64,000 nucleotides of DNA, taken from positions 1,302,001 to 1,366,000 of the forward strand of contig NZ_CP091975.1 of the NCBI RefSeq assembly GCF_029016285.1, read 5' to 3'. Below, piece by piece: positions 1 through 8,562 of this stretch. This DNA is from Vibrio sp. DW001 (GTDB lineage Bacteria > Pseudomonadota > Gammaproteobacteria > Enterobacterales > Vibrionaceae). The notes under the pieces were generated by a model, which ran no database searches, was not told the origin of the DNA, and worked only from the letters and a program-made list of their open reading frames with translations. The position numbers and the translations under genes are program-made. How positions within the stretch are numbered: position 1 is the first letter of the stretch; every line of letters starts with the position of its first letter.

Positions 1-10
1 TCAACTTTTT

Positions 11-24
11 TTGATATATATCAA
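11..24. promoter_or_regulatory. Perfect FNR-type box upstream of ndh
   Basis: The sequence is TTGAT-ATAT-ATCAA, an exact match to the FNR consensus TTGAT-N4-ATCAA. It lies about 137 bases ahead of the NDH-2 start codon. In Escherichia coli ndh is repressed by FNR without oxygen, so the same logic is likely here. The transcription start is not evident, so whether the box overlaps the promoter is inference. Confidence 0.65.
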
Positions 25-160
25 TTAAAGTTGAAATAAAAGAGTGAGCAACCCCACAAGAAGCTGACCAAAACAAAGCGTGAATATCGGCCCAATTACA
101 GAATCCCATAGCTTGACACATTCAGGCTATTTAAAATTGTAGACTTAAAGGAGTGCCAAC

Positions 161-1450
161 ATGACTCGAATCATTGTTGTCGGCGGTGGAGCTGGAGGTT
201 TAGAGCTTGCGACTAAACTGGGAAATACACTTGGACGTAAAAACAGAGCGGTAATCACATTAGTAGACCGAAAAGGAAGCCATTTGTGGAAGCCGTTGCT
301 CCATGAAGTGGCTACGGGCTCACTCGATGAAGGTGTTGATGCTATAAGTTATCGTGCTCATGCAAAGAATCACCATTTTAATTTTGGATTAGGCACTCTT
401 AAAGCGATAGATCGCGATCGCAAAGTCATTTTATTAGCTGAGCTAAAAGACGATGATGGTGAACTATTATTGCCTCAACGCGAATTTGAGTATGACATTC
501 TGGTGATGGCCATTGGTTCAACCTCCAACGACTTTAATACACCGGGGGTCCGTGATAATTGTATCTTTTTGGACAGTCCTGAACAGGCACATCGTTTCCG
601 AACCTTAATGAACAACGAATTCTTGAAGCTTCACGCGAAGGCGGGCCAAGGAACCGTAGATATCGCGATCGTTGGTGCTGGTGCAACCGGCGTTGAGTTA
701 TCTGCTGAACTGCATAATGCGATCAAAGAGTTGAGAACCTATGGATTTGGTGATCTTGACTCAAGTAAACTTAATGTGAACCTGATAGAAGCTGGCGAGC
801 GTATTCTTCCTGCGTTGCCACCACGGATCTCCGCTTCAGCTCATCATGAACTAACGAAATTAGGCGTAACAGTAAGAACAGGGACGTTGGTGACAAAAGC
901 GGAAACCGATGGGTTAACTACCAAAAGTGGTGACAAAATTCACGCGCATATCATGGTGTGGGCGGCGGGTATTAAAGCGCCAGATTTCATCAAAGACATT
1001 GCGGGCTTAGAGACGAACCGCATCAACCAATTGGTGGTTAATGACACCCTACAAACCACCCGTGATGACAATATCTTCGTTATCGGTGACCTAGCTCAAT
1101 GCACACAAGTTGATGGCTCATTTGTACCCCCACGCGCACAAGCCGCGCATCAGATGTCTAGCCAAGCGTATACCAATATAATAGCGAAGTTAAATGGCAA
1201 GGCGCTTAAACCTTATATTTATAAAGATCACGGGTCACTGGTTTCTCTCAGCCGTTTTTCGACGGTCGGCAGTTTAATGGGTAACCTAACCAACGGCTCA
1301 ATGATGATAGAAGGGCGGATTGCGCGTGTTGTCTATATCTCTTTGTATCGTATGCATCAAATGGCGTTGCATGGGATGGTTAAGACTGCACTAATGATGT
1401 TGGTTGGCCGAATTAACAGAGTTTTAAGACCAAATTTAAAGCTACATTAA
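161..1450 (+). CDS. ndh: Type II NADH:quinone dehydrogenase (NDH-2)
   Basis: This single-subunit, non-proton-pumping NADH dehydrogenase passes electrons from NADH through FAD to quinone at the inner face of the membrane. The N-terminus holds a dinucleotide-binding motif, VVGGGAGG, at residues 6-13. A second one, IVGAGATG, lies near residue 171 for NADH. The motif VIGDLAQ near residue 308 is the FAD-ribityl contact typical of the family. The C-terminal 40 residues are basic and hydrophobic, as in the membrane-anchoring tail of NDH-2. At 429 residues it is close to the 434 of the E. coli enzyme. A clear AAAGGAG ribosome site precedes the ATG. It stands alone and ends in a strong hairpin. Confidence 0.95.
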   Translation: MTRIIVVGGGAGGLELATKLGNTLGRKNRAVITLVDRKGSHLWKPLLHEVATGSLDEGVDAISYRAHAKNHHFNFGLGTLKAIDRDRKVILLAELKDDDGELLLPQREFEYDILVMAIGSTSNDFNTPGVRDNCIFLDSPEQAHRFRTLMNNEFLKLHAKAGQGTVDIAIVGAGATGVELSAELHNAIKELRTYGFGDLDSSKLNVNLIEAGERILPALPPRISASAHHELTKLGVTVRTGTLVTKAETDGLTTKSGDKIHAHIMVWAAGIKAPDFIKDIAGLETNRINQLVVNDTLQTTRDDNIFVIGDLAQCTQVDGSFVPPRAQAAHQMSSQAYTNIIAKLNGKALKPYIYKDHGSLVSLSRFSTVGSLMGNLTNGSMMIEGRIARVVYISLYRMHQMALHGMVKTALMMLVGRINRVLRPNLKLH

Positions 1451-1465
1451 CTTAGAAATATATGA

Positions 1466-1500
1466 TTGAACCGGATTAAAATGATCCGGTTCAACTTTTA
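1466..1500 (+). terminator. Rho-independent terminator of ndh
   Basis: Perfect 11-bp arms, TTGAACCGGAT and ATCCGGTTCAA, enclose a 7-nt loop and are followed by CTTTTATATTT. The hairpin starts 16 bases after the ndh stop codon. Confidence 0.85.
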
Positions 1501-1543
1501 TATTTCAGTGGAATACTGGGCAGTCCAATTTTATCTTTGTGCT

Positions 1544-1790
1544 TAGATATACTCAAGAGCAATGTGCTTTCTCGTTCGATTACAATCAACCTCTATGTAT
1601 TCGAAGATTGTTCGACACGTCTCATTTCGCTTCATTACTGGCTCACTTACACTTTCATGGAACGGAAGAAGCTCTCAACATAGGCATTGTACTAACCATT
1701 TCCTTTTCTACTCATACTGTGCTTTAGATTATAAGCGTTTATGAGTCCTCGATGGTCTTTAGAGCAGTAACCAATTCTCAATTTATGGAA
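1544..1790 (-). pseudogene. Decayed IS3-family transposase fragment (OrfB C-terminus)
   Basis: Reading the minus strand gives SMSRKGNG, a stop, then YNAYVESFFRSMKV. This is the SRKGNCxDNAxxESFF motif around the last acidic residue of the IS3-family DDE integrase domain. After a frameshift the sequence continues FEYIEVDCNRTRKHIALEYI, the usual C-terminal F-x-YI-x-x-x-N-x-x-R-x-H-x-x-L-x-Y signature. In-frame stops and a shift show it is dead. The rest of the element is not recognisable. The plus-strand open frames over this stretch are shadows. Confidence 0.8.
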
Positions 1791-1913
1791 GCAAGGAGGT
1801 GGGTTTAGTTATATTGGTCGAATTTTGGATGCAGCTCCTGGCACTGTTTGTACCGATTTCCGTGAGTCAGGTGGTATAAACCCGCAAACAAATCGAGAAA
1901 TAACCAATACTTA

Positions 1914-2100
1914 ATGTTAGAGGAACGAGAAGACGTCAAAGCTGCACTTATCGACCAAAGAGTCTCTTCGAACCATCGCTTGTATGCTTCAAAGATATCA
2001 AGGGAAATTATTACAAAGCCGTTGATGCTAATAATAGAGCCAAACGAATGGAAAAGCGCTCAAAGGCAAGTGTACTCGAACTCAACTATGAGTTGAGTTC
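1914..2100 (+). pseudogene. Decayed IS30-family transposase fragment (N-terminus)
   Basis: Three reading frames together give an IS30-like N-terminus. The first holds LEEREDVKAALIDQRVS, the second LRTIACMLQ followed by SREI in a further frame, and the last YYKAVDANNRAKRMEKRSK. These correspond to the helix-turn-helix region (EERE...S-LR-IA..L.R..STISREI) and the following YRA..A..RA..R..R stretch of IS30 transposases. At least two frameshifts break it, and no catalytic domain follows. It is adjacent to the IS3-type remnant, so this intergenic region has been a repeated insertion target. Confidence 0.65.
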
Positions 2101-2381
2101 ATTAGTGATACACATGATGGAAAAGGTGTATCGATGATCAGTTCTACCTGCAGTGGCCTTTTGAGTTTAGTCACCTCAGCAGCTAGGTTTTGTTTACGCT
2201 GACCCGTGGTGGTGCTATTGATAGTGGCTGTTTACTAACCGTAGGTTTGGAACTCATGCAAAGAGAGCCGCCTTGCCGTCACTTCTACAGTCTTAGGGTT
2301 TCAGCTTTAAATTCAGGGTAATGAATAATACGTTTTTCCTTGTTTGCTATGGTTCACCACGTTAGTGCGGATTATGAAAAA
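2101..2381. other. Gene-free stretch after the IS remnants
   Basis: I see no intact open frame with a family signature here. It may hold further decayed insertion-sequence DNA, but no motif can be supported. Confidence 0.4.
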
Positions 2382-3296
2382 TTAAGTACCTGTACTTGAC
2401 AGTACGGTTGATTGCAACAAGATTTTTGCCCCTGCTAGCGCATCACCTTTTGCTTTGATCCACCGATAGCTGTCTACATGTTCACTGCTTAGCAAGGCCG
2501 GTAGATAAAACGCCGCTAACCCGCCAATACAGGTAAACGGTAATGACTGTGCATTCTGGTTTTCGGCATGCAGTATAGTTTGATATAGCTTAATAATTTC
2601 TTTACAGCCTGCTTGGAAAATCGCTCTAGCTTGTGGGCAACTCTCTCGATGCTCTATTACTATCGGCGCTAATTGAGCGTACCAACTAGCTGTCGCACCT
2701 CGAAGTTGACTAAGGATATCAATTCGAGAATGTCCGATTTTATCGCAAACCGCTTGGCTTAATGCACTAAAGTCCTTAGTTTCGATATCATTAATGGTGT
2801 TTTGCATTGCTTGCAGTCCGAGCCAAGCTCCGCCACCTTGATCACCTGCAGGAAACCCCCAACCACCGACAATTTGATGGGTAAGGTTAGGGTACAAAAT
2901 CGTACCAACGCTGCCCGTACCTATTGCCAAACAGTTGACTGGTTGACCTAAGTTGGCCCCCAATACAGAGCAATAAGCATCTGTTTCAATTAAACACACT
3001 GGGTGCGCTGATAATTGATGAACTAATTGCCGCTTAGCTTCCACATTGGAGGCTCCGGCTAATCCGATTGCAAGATCACAGTCAACCGCAGAAATATTAT
3101 GCTTGTGTAAAGTATCCGTGATCAGTTGCGTGACAACATTTATTGCCGCTTTAGAGTCAACCGTTAGCGAAGCCGCTGTTGAACGCACCGAATCTACGGG
3201 TTTCTCGTCAACCAGCTCTTTTGCTGCGGTCTTTCGAATTAACTGGGCCACAGTTTTCGTCGCCGCCCCATCAATCACAATTGCAAACTCAGTCAT
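2382..3296 (-). CDS. BadF/BadG-type amino-sugar kinase (GlcNAc/glucosamine kinase-like)
   Basis: This is an ATP-dependent sugar kinase of the ASKHA fold, in the BadF/BadG/BcrA/BcrD ATPase family that contains GlcNAc kinase and the Vibrio glucosamine kinase GspK. Visible motifs are the N-terminal phosphate loop DGAATKT (residues 9-15 from the chosen start), AIGTGSVGT, and GDQGGGAWLG in the adenosine-binding region. The loop is normally DGGGT(K)T; here the second and third glycines are Ala, which is odd but probably tolerated. An AGAGG ribosome site favours the ATG at 3296 over the upstream in-frame ATG at 3326. It follows the GH3 glycosidase in the same direction, 16 bases away, so it probably phosphorylates the GlcNAc that enzyme releases. 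The exact substrate is inferred. Confidence 0.75.
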   Translation of the reverse strand: MTEFAIVIDGAATKTVAQLIRKTAAKELVDEKPVDSVRSTAASLTVDSKAAINVVTQLITDTLHKHNISAVDCDLAIGLAGASNVEAKRQLVHQLSAHPVCLIETDAYCSVLGANLGQPVNCLAIGTGSVGTILYPNLTHQIVGGWGFPAGDQGGGAWLGLQAMQNTINDIETKDFSALSQAVCDKIGHSRIDILSQLRGATASWYAQLAPIVIEHRESCPQARAIFQAGCKEIIKLYQTILHAENQNAQSLPFTCIGGLAAFYLPALLSSEHVDSYRWIKAKGDALAGAKILLQSTVLSSTGT

Positions 3297-3312
3297 CATT
3301 GCCTCTTTTGAT

Positions 3313-4788
3313 TTACACCAATTCAATTGGACATTTTCCAGTAGGAGTTAGTTGGAAAAACAGGGTCTCCCATAGCGCTTTTTGCGCAGCCACACTTTCT
3401 TCAAACAGCGCCCAAATAGTGTTGGCTCCCGAAGCATTAAGCTGTGAAGGTATACGGGTTAATACATGCAGCACATTACTAGGCACTTTTCCCGACAATG
3501 TTGTAGCATGCGGACTTACGACAATTCCTTGGCAGAGTTTAGTGTTAGCTGATGGAATATCGCTCTCTTGGTCAAGTAATTTAATGCCTAATTGTTGACA
3601 CTGCTGAGAGAACCAAGCGAAGTAATTATGTTTATCCTCTGCGTCACTAATACGGCCTCCATCGTCAAGATAGAGCCAATCGACATCTTTTATTGCCACA
3701 CTGGGCAGCGGTGTTTGTGATAGTTGTGTCACAGTTGCAATTTGCATGTTCTCTTGCGCTCGAATGTGCTCTCGCTGACGAATAAGATATTGAGCCTGCT
3801 CCCAATTGGGGATCGGCCCCAATTGTTGATGCAGTTGTTGGATTTGAACCTGTGCACGTGTAATAGCATCAAAATAGTCTCTATTATCTGCATGGGTCCG
3901 ATCTGCTTGTTCTATGGCTAGAATGGTTTGCGTCAAATCATGGCTAACCATAGGTATATCTACACCAGCCAACAAACTTTTGCTGATCGCTTGTGCGCGA
4001 TCTCCCCATTTTACTATCGCTCCCATGGTTAGACAGTCGGATAAAACCGCGCCACCAAAACCCATTTTATGCTTAAGTAGCCCTGTCACTACCTCTGAAG
4101 ATAACGACGCTGGTAGCGGCTCGGGATTTAACTGACTAAAATGAACATGAGCTACCATAATTGCCGGCAAACCTTGGTTGATCAAATCTTGAAACGGTCG
4201 CAATTCTATCTTTTCTAACCTCGCCATGTCGTGATCTATTCTAGCTAACCCTATGTGAGAATCTACATTCGTGTCTCCATGGCCAGGAAAATGTTTGGCC
4301 ACAGGTATTACACCACTTTCTAGGTAGCCTTTCATTTGCGCTGAGGCAAATTGGCTCACCGTAGTCGGTTTATCAGAAAAAGCACGCACATGAATAACGG
4401 GATTGTTTGGGTTGTTATTAACATCGGTGGTAGGGGCAAAATTCATGTTAATGCCGACGGCACTTAATTCAGTTCCACAGATTTTTGCAACTTGGCGAGC
4501 ATTATCGCTCTCTTGTGTGGCCGAAATCGCCATAGCACCAATTGTAGGTGTAAAGCCTTCGTCCAGACGAGTTACCACTCCACCTTCTTGGTCAACGCCA
4601 ATTATGATATTTGGTCCCAATAAATCACGCAACGCATCAGTTAGAGCACGTATCTGTATCGGTGTTTCGATATTACGACGAAACAAAATAATGCCGGAGG
4701 GTCGGATCTGCAAAAGCTTCGATTGAGTATCGTCGTCAAGAATGCTGCCAGGGATCCCTACCATTAAGGTATGGCCAATACTTTTCAT
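3313..4788 (-). CDS. NagZ-like GH3 beta-N-acetylglucosaminidase, extended C-terminus
   Basis: A glycoside hydrolase family 3 enzyme that should remove GlcNAc from GlcNAc-MurNAc (muropeptides) or chito-oligosaccharides. The NagZ signature KHFPGHGDT is at residues 165-173 and the catalytic His loop DSH at 176-178. The nucleophile Asp is in LSDCLTMGAI, Asp251. No signal peptide is visible, so it is probably cytoplasmic. At 491 residues it is about 150 longer than E. coli NagZ (341). The added C-terminal region resembles nothing I recognise and recalls the extra domain of long NagZ-type enzymes. It heads a two-gene unit with the downstream kinase. The neighbouring murQ and murR remnant point to peptidoglycan sugars as the substrate. 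It is likely a second, catabolic NagZ-type enzyme rather than the housekeeping one. Confidence 0.85.
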   Translation of the reverse strand: MKSIGHTLMVGIPGSILDDDTQSKLLQIRPSGIILFRRNIETPIQIRALTDALRDLLGPNIIIGVDQEGGVVTRLDEGFTPTIGAMAISATQESDNARQVAKICGTELSAVGINMNFAPTTDVNNNPNNPVIHVRAFSDKPTTVSQFASAQMKGYLESGVIPVAKHFPGHGDTNVDSHIGLARIDHDMARLEKIELRPFQDLINQGLPAIMVAHVHFSQLNPEPLPASLSSEVVTGLLKHKMGFGGAVLSDCLTMGAIVKWGDRAQAISKSLLAGVDIPMVSHDLTQTILAIEQADRTHADNRDYFDAITRAQVQIQQLHQQLGPIPNWEQAQYLIRQREHIRAQENMQIATVTQLSQTPLPSVAIKDVDWLYLDDGGRISDAEDKHNYFAWFSQQCQQLGIKLLDQESDIPSANTKLCQGIVVSPHATTLSGKVPSNVLHVLTRIPSQLNASGANTIWALFEESVAAQKALWETLFFQLTPTGKCPIELV

Positions 4789-4880
4789 TTAAAAAATCCT
4801 TCTACGTGCTTGGTTTCATTTATATTCAATCTAGAGTAGGCTTTCTGCATCACAACAGTAACGATTTACAAGATTAGTTT

Positions 4881-5480
4881 ATGTCCGTTCTTACTCGTAT
4901 CAATGCCTCGTTGGCGACCTTTTCACAGAGTGAGAGAAAAATCGCCATATACATTGTTGATAATGTTGCTTGTATTTTAGACCTCAGTTCTCAGCAATTG
5001 GCGCAACAAGCGAATGTTAGCCAAAGTAGCGTAGTCAAGTCCTGTCAAAGCTAGGCTTTAAAGGTTACAGCAAATTCAAATTGGCGTTGGTTCATGACAA
5101 CAGCAGCGCATTCTGTTATTTGGTGTCGGCTCCTCACGATTGGTGGCAGAAGACTTGACTTATAAGTTAACCAAACTGGGCCTACATGTGGTCTTTGGTG
5201 GCGATGCTCATATACAGTTGGCGAACTCTTCAATGCTCACACAACAAGATATATGTGTTTTATTTCTTTCTCCGGCTAAAGCCAAGAATGTTTATTAATG
5301 GCAAAAAAATGCTCAGCGCCGTCACGTTAAAGTACTCTCGGTTACTCAACTATCCTTGCGCGCAACGCGCAATTGATGATAGTCGACTGGTTATTTTTGC
5401 TGATTGTCCAGCGTTTGGAACACCGCGGAGAGTTAACCTCTTCTGCCGAGTAATCCGTTCAAGCGCTTAAAGTTTCTAAA
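4881..5480 (+). pseudogene. murR: Frameshifted RpiR-family regulator (MurR-like)
   Basis: Translation from the ATG gives an intact RpiR helix-turn-helix start: MSVLTRINASLATFSQSERK, then the LSSQQLAQQANVSQSSVVK recognition region. A stop follows at about residue 57. Other frames continue the family sequence with LGFKGYSKFKLALVHD, then LFGVGSSRLVAEDLTYKL (the SIS-domain start) and GLHVVFGGDAHIQLANSSM. Several shifts and probably a small deletion are needed to restore it. RpiR regulators with a SIS domain control amino-sugar genes, and MurR represses murQ in E. coli. Its position convergent to murQ supports that identity. The gene is non-functional as read. Confidence 0.85.
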
Positions 5481-5511
5481 TAGGCGAAACGCAAATAAAC
5501 TCGTTGCCTTA

Positions 5512-6402
5512 TTAGGCTAACGTGTGACGAATAAACCCTTTATTCGCTGCGAGTTGACTGACAGCCTTACTGGCACTACACCCTGTTAATACCATCAAAA
5601 TGGCGCTTTTACAGTGGTGATTACAAGCAGAAAGTGCGAGCTCTGCGCTGTCCAAACTACAATCAGTTGCTTGCATCACGATCCGTTTTTGACGCTCGAT
5701 TAACTTGGCATTAGTCGCTTCAACGTCCACCATCAAATTGCCATATACCTTTCCACTGCGGATCATCGATGCAGTTGTCAACATATTTAAAGTCAGTTTT
5801 TGCGCGGTACCCGCTTTCAATCGGCTAGATCCGGTGACTACTTCTGCACCGACTACCGGCACCATACTAATGTCAGCGCACTGCGCCATTTCTGAGTTCG
5901 GGTTACAGGAGATACAACCTACTGTTGCACCGACAGATCTTGCGTATTGCATCGCACCAATTACGTACGGAGTTCTGCCACTAGCGGCGATACCGACTAA
6001 AACATCCTTCACGTTAAAGTCGATAGATTTAAGATCGGTAACCCCTAAATCATGATCGTCTTCTGCATTTTCTACTGCATTAAGGATCGCAGGCTGCCCG
6101 CCAGCTATCAATCCAATCACCTGTTCGGCAGGTGTACCAAACGTCGGTGGGCACTCACTAGCATCTAAAATGCCTAGTCGCCCAGAAGTTCCTGCCCCGA
6201 TGTACACTAGTCGACCGCCAGCAGAAAAAGCAGAAACTATGCAATCGACCATAGCAGCAACCTCAGATAGTGTTTTTTCGACTGCTTGGGCAACTTTTTT
6301 GTCTTCTTGATTAATGACGCGAACCACTTCAAGAGTGGATAGGGTATCGATATTCTGACTTGCGCTGTTGCGACTTTCTGTGACTAGAAGTTCTAGATCC
6401 AT
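5512..6402 (-). CDS. murQ: N-acetylmuramic acid 6-phosphate etherase
   Basis: MurQ cleaves the D-lactyl ether of MurNAc-6-phosphate to give GlcNAc-6-phosphate and D-lactate, a cytoplasmic step of peptidoglycan sugar recycling. The protein is 296 residues, against 298 in E. coli. It has the SIS-fold loop [11 protein letters not shown] at 68-77 followed by [11 protein letters not shown] with the catalytic Glu83. Glu114, the second catalytic acid, is in NAVENAEDD. The C-terminal region holds a short helical UBA-like stretch, as in the family. It is convergent with the dead murR and divergent from the transporter operon, with a shared intergenic region carrying matching operators. No sugar kinase or PTS for MurNAc is visible nearby, so MurNAc-6-P must come from elsewhere or from an unrecognised step. 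Confidence 0.95.
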   Translation of the reverse strand: MDLELLVTESRNSASQNIDTLSTLEVVRVINQEDKKVAQAVEKTLSEVAAMVDCIVSAFSAGGRLVYIGAGTSGRLGILDASECPPTFGTPAEQVIGLIAGGQPAILNAVENAEDDHDLGVTDLKSIDFNVKDVLVGIAASGRTPYVIGAMQYARSVGATVGCISCNPNSEMAQCADISMVPVVGAEVVTGSSRLKAGTAQKLTLNMLTTASMIRSGKVYGNLMVDVEATNAKLIERQKRIVMQATDCSLDSAELALSACNHHCKSAILMVLTGCSASKAVSQLAANKGFIRHTLA

Positions 6403-6453
6403 TTTTTGCCTCTTACGACTCGGTGACTTTAATTTTAATTGCTACTAGCATAG

Positions 6454-6470
6454 TGGAATTTAATATTCCA
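6454..6470. promoter_or_regulatory. Candidate operator ahead of murQ
   Basis: Inverted repeat TGGAAT-TTAAT-ATTCCA, 52 bases upstream of the murQ start. It has the same GAAT-N5-ATTC geometry as the longer palindrome at 6684-6710. I infer a MurR-type (RpiR family) operator from position; no binding motif was checked. Confidence 0.5.
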
Positions 6471-6683
6471 TTCAAATGTAAATATCAGAATAATTATTTT
6501 AGTGGGAGATTAATCATAATTTTTACATTTACATAAAACATTCAGATCAACATGAAAAACTACGGCACCTCTTATACCTTAAGCCGCGCTCTCATAGAGC
6601 CTATTATCGAGGCCCCGTTTTATGCGTCACTTCGGTACTACTTTTTATCCACTACAATTGATTTTTGTGATCAATTCGCTATC

Positions 6684-6710
6684 AATAATAGAATATTTTA
6701 TTCTATTATT
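6684..6710. promoter_or_regulatory. Long perfect palindrome ahead of the ABC transporter operon
   Basis: Perfect 12-bp arms AATAATAGAATA and TATTCTATTATT around TTT. The core TAGAAT-N5-ATTCTA matches the murQ-proximal repeat in spacing. It lies 74 bases before the start of the solute-binding protein gene. The most likely role is an operator shared with murQ. Confidence 0.55.
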
Positions 6711-6783
6711 GCCATCAAATAGGAATTATTAATTACCATTAACAACCTTAAATGGAACACACCCTACATGAAAGGAATGACAG

Positions 6784-8460
6784 ATGAGTAAGACTAAACG
6801 CACATTCACTGCGATCAGTGCTGGCATAATGCTAGCGGGATCGATGGCTGTCCCTTCAGCAGTCGCAAAGGACGTCACCTTAACTATCTTCAATAAACTT
6901 ACTACCGCCCATGTGCGCAACTTTAACCCGTACAACGAAATCAGCCGAGTCGAAACCACTCGTCATTTTATCTATGAACCACTGATAATATTTAACAGCA
7001 TGAACAACATGGAGCCGCATTACCGTTTAGCGACAGCATTTGAATACAACGACGACAATTCTGCTATTACCATGACGTTACGCCAAGGCGTTAAGTGGAG
7101 TGACGGACAAAGCTTTGATGCTGACGACGTGATGTTCTCTTTTGACTTAGTCATGAACAATTCCGCACTGGACGCCATCAACATCGTTGAAAAGGTTGCA
7201 CGCGTTGAAAAAATCGATGATTTCACGGTTAAATTTACTCTCGCTAAACCAAGCACGCTGGGCCTATATGATGTTGCTAAAGCGATCATTGTTCCGCAAC
7301 ATATCTGGGCTAATGTGAACAACCCTGTCACCTTTACAAACGAAAATCCTGTAGGGTCAGGCCCGCTAACAGAGATCAAACGATTCAAGTCGATGATTTA
7401 TGAGCAATGCCGCAACCCGTATTACTGGGATAACGACAACCTAGATATCGATTGTATCCGCGCACCACAATTTGCATCGAACGATCAAGCGCTGCTGGCT
7501 GCGCAAACTGGTAAACTCGATTGGTTTGGCATGTTCGTGGCTGAGATTGACAAAACCTTCGTCGCCCGGGACAAAGATAATAATAAGTATTGGTTCCCGC
7601 CAAACAGCCTTGTCTTCTACGCTATGAACAGCCAAATTGAAGATCCAGTCCTTAACGCTACATTCAATGATATTGCCTTCCGCCGCGCATTCTCGATGGC
7701 CTTAGATCGTGAAACATTACGCGTGAACGGTGCCAATGGTTATCCAACATTGAATGATGACCCAACATTACTTGGCGCGCCTTATGCCAGTTGGAATGAT
7801 CCAGCTGTTCTCGACAAGTACAAAAAATACACTACTTTTTCTATCGATAATGCCAAAGCAGAGCTTGCTGCCGCGGGCTACAAAGACACTAACAATGACG
7901 GTTTTATTGAGACACCAAAAGGTGAAGCAATAGAATTTGATATTGTGGTGCCCAATGGATGGACAGATTGGATCAACGTCGTCACTTTATCGCTAGAGAC
8001 ACTGCGAAAAGTGGGTATTAACGCTAACCTAAAATCCCCAGAAGCGACGGTATGGACCAGCAGCCAGCTAAATGCTAATTATGAAGTTGTACTGAATGCC
8101 ACAGTACGTGAGTCTAACCCATACAACTACTACAACCTGCTGCTTCACTCTGAACACATGGGTATTCCCGGTAATCGCTTTGCGTCGCATCGTTTTGCAG
8201 ATAAGGAACTCGATGCCATTTTAGATGAGTTTCCAACAGCTCTTGATGACACCACTAAGGCTAACATCATTGACCGCGCGCAAGTTCGAGTTGCTGAAAA
8301 TATGCCGATAATCCCTGTGTTTAACAATCCAATGTGGTACGAATATAGCACCAAAAACTTCACCGGTTTCTGGGATGGTGATAACGCGAAAGGTAACCCT
8401 ATTGTTTTTCAATATAACCCGGAACGTTTGTTGATGTTGCTTGATCTTAAGCCTCGTTAA
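6784..8460 (+). CDS. Periplasmic solute-binding protein, chitobiose/oligopeptide type (SBP family 5)
   Basis: A 558-residue extracytoplasmic binding protein of the DppA/OppA family with a signal peptide ending near SAVA at residue 28. The motifs HVRNFNPYNE, RQGVKWSDG, NPVGSGP, FRRAFSMALDR and FVYEPL-like FIYEPLI closely follow, from memory, the Vibrio chitin-oligosaccharide-binding protein CBP. That protein has about the same length and feeds (GlcNAc)2 into the cell. Here the neighbours are murQ, a murR remnant and a NagZ-like enzyme. The ligand may therefore be a GlcNAc-containing muropeptide or disaccharide rather than chitobiose. It is first in a five-gene transporter operon and is followed by a hairpin, so it should be made in excess over the permease subunits. 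Confidence 0.85.
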   Translation: MSKTKRTFTAISAGIMLAGSMAVPSAVAKDVTLTIFNKLTTAHVRNFNPYNEISRVETTRHFIYEPLIIFNSMNNMEPHYRLATAFEYNDDNSAITMTLRQGVKWSDGQSFDADDVMFSFDLVMNNSALDAINIVEKVARVEKIDDFTVKFTLAKPSTLGLYDVAKAIIVPQHIWANVNNPVTFTNENPVGSGPLTEIKRFKSMIYEQCRNPYYWDNDNLDIDCIRAPQFASNDQALLAAQTGKLDWFGMFVAEIDKTFVARDKDNNKYWFPPNSLVFYAMNSQIEDPVLNATFNDIAFRRAFSMALDRETLRVNGANGYPTLNDDPTLLGAPYASWNDPAVLDKYKKYTTFSIDNAKAELAAAGYKDTNNDGFIETPKGEAIEFDIVVPNGWTDWINVVTLSLETLRKVGINANLKSPEATVWTSSQLNANYEVVLNATVRESNPYNYYNLLLHSEHMGIPGNRFASHRFADKELDAILDEFPTALDDTTKANIIDRAQVRVAENMPIIPVFNNPMWYEYSTKNFTGFWDGDNAKGNPIVFQYNPERLLMLLDLKPR

Positions 8461-8476
8461 TGATTGTTCCCCCTAG

Positions 8477-8501
8477 AAAAGAGCCCTAGTCAGGCTCTTT
8501 T
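8477..8501 (+). terminator. Hairpin after the solute-binding protein gene (partial terminator)
   Basis: AAAAGAGCC-N7-GGCTCTTTT forms a perfect 9-bp stem, 17 bases after the stop. Transporter operons often carry such a leaky hairpin to raise binding-protein levels over membrane subunits. Confidence 0.75.
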
Positions 8502-8562
8502 CACCCTTTTGTTAGCATTTGTTTAACATTTTTCTGCTCCCGCAGCAATTTTGGAAGTATTT

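Noticed and set aside
113..141. TTGACA with a weak ATTGTA as an ndh promoter
   Set aside because: The spacing fits 17 bases, but the -10 is poor and the start would leave a leader of about 13 bases overlapping the ribosome site. Not strong enough to call.
1539..1744. Two overlapping 60-residue plus-strand frames
   Set aside because: The minus strand of this stretch encodes a decayed IS3-type transposase; the plus frames are its shadow.
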